Source of the DNA: Acidimicrobiaceae bacterium | GTDB lineage: Bacteria; Actinomycetota; Acidimicrobiia; Acidimicrobiales; Palsa-688 | Assembly (NCBI GenBank): GCA_003156795.1 | Contig: PMHU01000074.1 | Location: 413-10,634, forward strand | Reading direction: 5' to 3' | DNA: 10,222 nucleotides | Shown: positions 5,342 to 10,222 of the stretch, one piece after another | Layout of the letters: every line of letters starts with the position of its first letter | Position numbering within the stretch: position 1 is the first letter of the stretch | Notes under the pieces: model-generated | Seen by the model: the letters and a program-made list of their open reading frames with translations, nothing else | The model's database searches: none | What the model was told of the DNA's origin: nothing | Position numbers and translations under genes: made by a program

Positions 5342-6256
5342 GTGATAGCGATCGACGTCCAGGGGCTGCACAAGTCCTTCGGTGGCGTGGAAGCCGTTAG
5401 AGGGCTCGACTTTCACGTCGAAGAGGGCGAAGTGGTGGCCGTGCTCGGGCCCAACGGGGCCGGCAAGACCACGACGGTCGAGATCCTCGAGGGTTACCTC
5501 GAGCGCGACAGTGGCCACGTGAGCGTGCTCGGCGTCGACCCGGCCAAGGGCGGTGACGACTTCCGGCAACGGATCGGGATCGTGCTGCAGGAGTGCGGCA
5601 TCACCGCCTACCTGAAGGTCGGCGAGGTGCTCACGATGCACGCCGGGTTCTACCGCCGGCCCCGCCGCGTCGATGAGGTGATCGCCTTGGTCGGCCTGGA
5701 AGAGAAGGCGGGCAGCCGGATCAAGTCGTTGTCGGGAGGGCAGCGTCGGCGCCTCGACCTCGCCCTCGGCCTGATCGGCGACCCCGAGCTGCTGTTCCTC
5801 GACGAGCCGACGACGGGCTTCGACCCGACCGCCCGCCGCCAGGCGTGGGAAGTGGTTCGCAACCTGGGTCGGCTCGGCAAGACCATCCTCCTGACGACCC
5901 ACTACATGGATGAGGCCCAGGCTCTCGCTGACCGGGTGATGGTCGTGACGGCCGGCCGGATAGTCGCCGAGGGCCCGCCCGACTCGATCGGCGGAAGGGC
6001 CCACGCCGACGCCCAGATCCGCTTCCTGCTACCGGCCGGTGTGAGCATCACCGACCTACCCCTAACGGCGTCGCCCGAGGCGGCCGGGATGGTGCTGGTC
6101 TCGACGGCCGAGCCGACCGGAGCGCTTCACCACCTGACCGGCTGGGCCCTCGACGCCGGCCACAAGCTCGACCTGCTCACCGTCACCAAGCCGTCTCTGG
6201 AGGACATCTACATCGCGCTCACCGCCACCACCGACGACGAGCGAGAGAAGGTGTGA
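5342..6256 (+). CDS. ABC-2-type exporter, ATP-binding subunit (DrrA-like)
   Basis: This is the ATPase of a two-gene ABC exporter; it hydrolyses ATP on the cytoplasmic face to drive the permease encoded next. In 304 residues I see Walker A GPNGAGKTT (36-44), the Q-loop (Q83), signature LSGGQ (130-134), Walker B LLFLDEP with E155 (150-156), a D-loop GFDPT (159-163) and switch His187. The C-terminal 90 residues are the extension typical of drug-resistance or antibiotic-export ATPases (DrrA/CcmA type). The substrate cannot be told. The start is a GTG with no Shine-Dalgarno; GACACT ends 6 nt upstream and may be a -10 for a leaderless message. The stop TGA overlaps the permease GTG (GTGA), which indicates coupled translation. 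Alternatives within ABC ATPases are unlikely given the linked ABC-2 permease. Confidence 0.93.
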   Translation: MIAIDVQGLHKSFGGVEAVRGLDFHVEEGEVVAVLGPNGAGKTTTVEILEGYLERDSGHVSVLGVDPAKGGDDFRQRIGIVLQECGITAYLKVGEVLTMHAGFYRRPRRVDEVIALVGLEEKAGSRIKSLSGGQRRRLDLALGLIGDPELLFLDEPTTGFDPTARRQAWEVVRNLGRLGKTILLTTHYMDEAQALADRVMVVTAGRIVAEGPPDSIGGRAHADAQIRFLLPAGVSITDLPLTASPEAAGMVLVSTAEPTGALHHLTGWALDAGHKLDLLTVTKPSLEDIYIALTATTDDEREKV

Positions 6257-7035
6257 CACCGATGTCAGCCTTGAGCGGAGTGGGCCAACGGCTGCGGTGG
6301 GAACAGAAGATGTACTGGCGGAACCCGGCCGCGGCCGCATTCACCTTCGCGTTCCCGCTGATGTTCCTCGTGATATTCACGGCCATCAATGGCAACGGTC
6401 ACGTGACCATCGCCGGTGGAAAGGTGAGGTTCGCGCAGTACTACGTGCCGGCCATCATCGCTTTCGGACTGATCTCGGCCTGCTACACCAACCTGGCCTT
6501 CAGCCTGTCGGTCAACCGGGAAGACGGGGTGCTCAAGCGCCTCCGCGGCACCCCCTTGTCGCCAGTGACGTACCTGTCGGGTCTGGTGGCCAACGTCATC
6601 GTGATCTCGCTGATCCTCACCGCGCTGACCACCGCTTTGGGGTTGATCTTCTACCGCGTGACGTTCCCTGGCCGTTACCTGGGGCTGGTCGTGGCCATTG
6701 CGGCCGGGGCCTTCTGCTTCAGCGCGCTGGGTGTGGCCGTCTCGACGTTCATCCCCAACGAGGACGCCGCCCCCGCCATCGTCAACTTCATCCTGTTTCC
6801 GGTGCTGTTCATCTCGGGCACATTCGGCACCATCAAGAGCTCGTCGGGCATCGCCAAGGTCGCCAGTGTGTTTCCGGTGCGCCATCTGATCGAGCTCCTC
6901 GTCGCCGTCTTCAATCCGAAGATCTCAGGGGGAACCGGGATCTCGTGGGCCGACGTCGGGATGCTCTTGTTGTGGGGCGCGATCGGGATCGTGGTGTCCC
7001 TGCACCGCTTCCGCTGGGAACCGCGCCGCCCGTAG
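6253..7035 (+). CDS. ABC-2-type exporter, permease subunit (DrrB-like)
   Basis: This is the membrane partner of the preceding ATPase. The 260 residues carry about six hydrophobic segments (near 28-46, 65-85, 110-134, 142-166, 175-195 and 235-252). The cytoplasmic loop NREDGVLKRLRGTPLSP (88-104) and the SVFPVRHLIE stretch near 205-214 are typical of ABC2_membrane proteins of the daunorubicin-exporter type. The GTG at 6253 overlaps the ATPase stop by 3 nt. ATG 6262 is an alternative start three codons later, preceded by GAGAAGG ending 10 nt upstream. With the ATPase it should form a homodimeric-pair exporter; the cargo is unknown. Confidence 0.9.
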   Translation: MTPMSALSGVGQRLRWEQKMYWRNPAAAAFTFAFPLMFLVIFTAINGNGHVTIAGGKVRFAQYYVPAIIAFGLISACYTNLAFSLSVNREDGVLKRLRGTPLSPVTYLSGLVANVIVISLILTALTTALGLIFYRVTFPGRYLGLVVAIAAGAFCFSALGVAVSTFIPNEDAAPAIVNFILFPVLFISGTFGTIKSSSGIAKVASVFPVRHLIELLVAVFNPKISGGTGISWADVGMLLLWGAIGIVVSLHRFRWEPRRP

Positions 7036-7046
7036 CTCCCCCGTGA

Positions 7047-7052
7047 CACTAT
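7047..7052 (+). promoter_or_regulatory. possible -10 hexamer for a leaderless start
   Basis: CACTAT ends 6 nt before GTG 7059. It lies within GACACTAT, and the GACACT also occurs just before the ABC ATPase GTG. No -35 or Shine-Dalgarno is evident, and the assignment rests on spacing only. If real, the gene need not depend on read-through from the ABC genes 23 nt upstream. Confidence 0.2.
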
Positions 7053-7058
7053 GGGCAG

Positions 7059-7568
7059 GTGGCCGACGTCCCCTCCGACCCGCCCGCCCGGTACGTGTAC
7101 CTGGCCGGGCCGGACGGATTCACGCCCGCGGGTCTGTACTGGCACCAACAGGTCCTGATCCCGGCCGTGCTGGCGGCCGGACTGCAGCCGCTGTCGCCTT
7201 GGGACGCATCCGATGACGACTTCGCAGAGGTGGCGGCCCGGCCGGAAGGCCCGGACCGGCGCCTCGCCTACCGGAACCTCGACTTCCTAACCGGGGACGC
7301 CAACGCGGCCCTGATCGATCGCTCCTCCGGTGTGCTGGCCGTCCTCGACGGCCCCGACGTCGACTCCGGGACCGCCGCCGAGATCGGCTACGCGACCAAA
7401 GCCGGGCTCGCCGTGGTCGGCCTGAGGACCGACAGCCGGCGTACCGGGGACAACGAAGGCGTCATCGTCAACTTGCAGGTCGAATACTTCATCCGCCGAT
7501 CAGGTGGATCGATTCACACCCACCTCGAAGCGGCGGTAGGCGAGCTCGCGACTCTGGTCGGCGCCTAG
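7059..7568 (+). CDS. Nucleoside 2-deoxyribosyltransferase-like protein
   Basis: Members of this family (PF05014) exchange bases on 2'-deoxyribonucleosides or hydrolyse nucleoside monophosphates (for example Rcl-type DNPH1). The 169-residue size is typical. The family pattern is clear: YVYLAGP at 12-18 (Tyr14 in the substrate pocket), D87 in ALIDRSSGVLAVLDG, and the signature DSGTAAEIGYA at 102-112 with Asp102 and the likely nucleophile Glu108. NLQVEYF (138-144) fits the C-terminal subunit-contact stretch. The start is GTG 7059, without a Shine-Dalgarno. It follows the permease by 23 nt on the same strand and ends 5 nt before the convergent uvrA stop. Transferase versus hydrolase activity cannot be settled here. 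A nucleotide salvage or clean-up role is inference. Confidence 0.85.
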   Translation: MADVPSDPPARYVYLAGPDGFTPAGLYWHQQVLIPAVLAAGLQPLSPWDASDDDFAEVAARPEGPDRRLAYRNLDFLTGDANAALIDRSSGVLAVLDGPDVDSGTAAEIGYATKAGLAVVGLRTDSRRTGDNEGVIVNLQVEYFIRRSGGSIHTHLEAAVGELATLVGA

Positions 7569-7573
7569 AGCCC

Positions 7574-10222
<2,649 letters not shown>

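Noticed and set aside
4530..5345. Plus-strand frame of 271 codons overlapping the lipoprotein gene
   Set aside because: It is a shifted frame of the lipoprotein gene, rich in Arg, His and Asp; the lipobox and DUF4232 pattern belong to the other frame.
5195..6004. Minus-strand frame of 269 codons
   Set aside because: It covers the ABC ATPase core on the opposite strand and has no domain pattern.

Overview
The window looks like an ordinary chromosomal segment from a GC-rich actinobacterium. The UvrC N-terminal half resembles the Acidimicrobiia-type proteins I know, so an uncultured Acidimicrobiia relative is my best guess. This rests on protein resemblance and base composition, not on a search. 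I see no insertion sequence, integrase, phage gene, CRISPR array, tRNA or rRNA.

Layout. The left end (1-1394, minus) is uvrC, cut off at its 3' side. A divergent gap of about 190 bp follows, then nadA (1586-2689, plus). A hairpin lies between nadA and a convergent minus-strand gene (2744-3295) for a very basic protein with a PRKxx pentad tail. Divergent from that gene is a PAP2-family membrane phosphatase/transferase (3488-4354, plus). Its stop codon overlaps the stop of a 23-codon minus-strand ORF for a predicted one-helix peptide (4351-4422). Then come a DUF4232-type lipoprotein (4594-5292, plus), a drug-exporter-type ABC ATPase and its ABC-2 permease (5342-6256 and 6253-7035, plus), and a nucleoside 2-deoxyribosyltransferase-like protein (7059-7568, plus). 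This last gene converges with uvrA (7574 to the right edge, minus), which lacks its N-terminus. Coding density is high; the only gaps above 150 bp are 1395-1585, 3296-3487 and 4423-4593.

How the genes relate. The two flanking genes belong to nucleotide excision repair: UvrA recognises damage and UvrC makes the dual incisions. They share a strand but are separated by about 6.2 kb of unrelated genes, mostly in the opposite direction. NadA makes quinolinate for NAD synthesis, but no nadB or nadC is in view. The ABC pair is translationally coupled and forms a two-gene exporter. The lipoprotein 49 bp upstream may be co-transcribed with it, though nothing shows a shared function.

I found no clearly new multi-gene system. 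The points most worth checking are an extra Ala/Pro/Val-rich segment of about 60 residues inside UvrC, the basic pentad-tail protein with an AT-hook-like core, the 23-residue membrane peptide ORF, a tandem 16-bp repeat over the lipoprotein start site, and several start codons without Shine-Dalgarno sequences that have -10-like hexamers at leaderless spacing.
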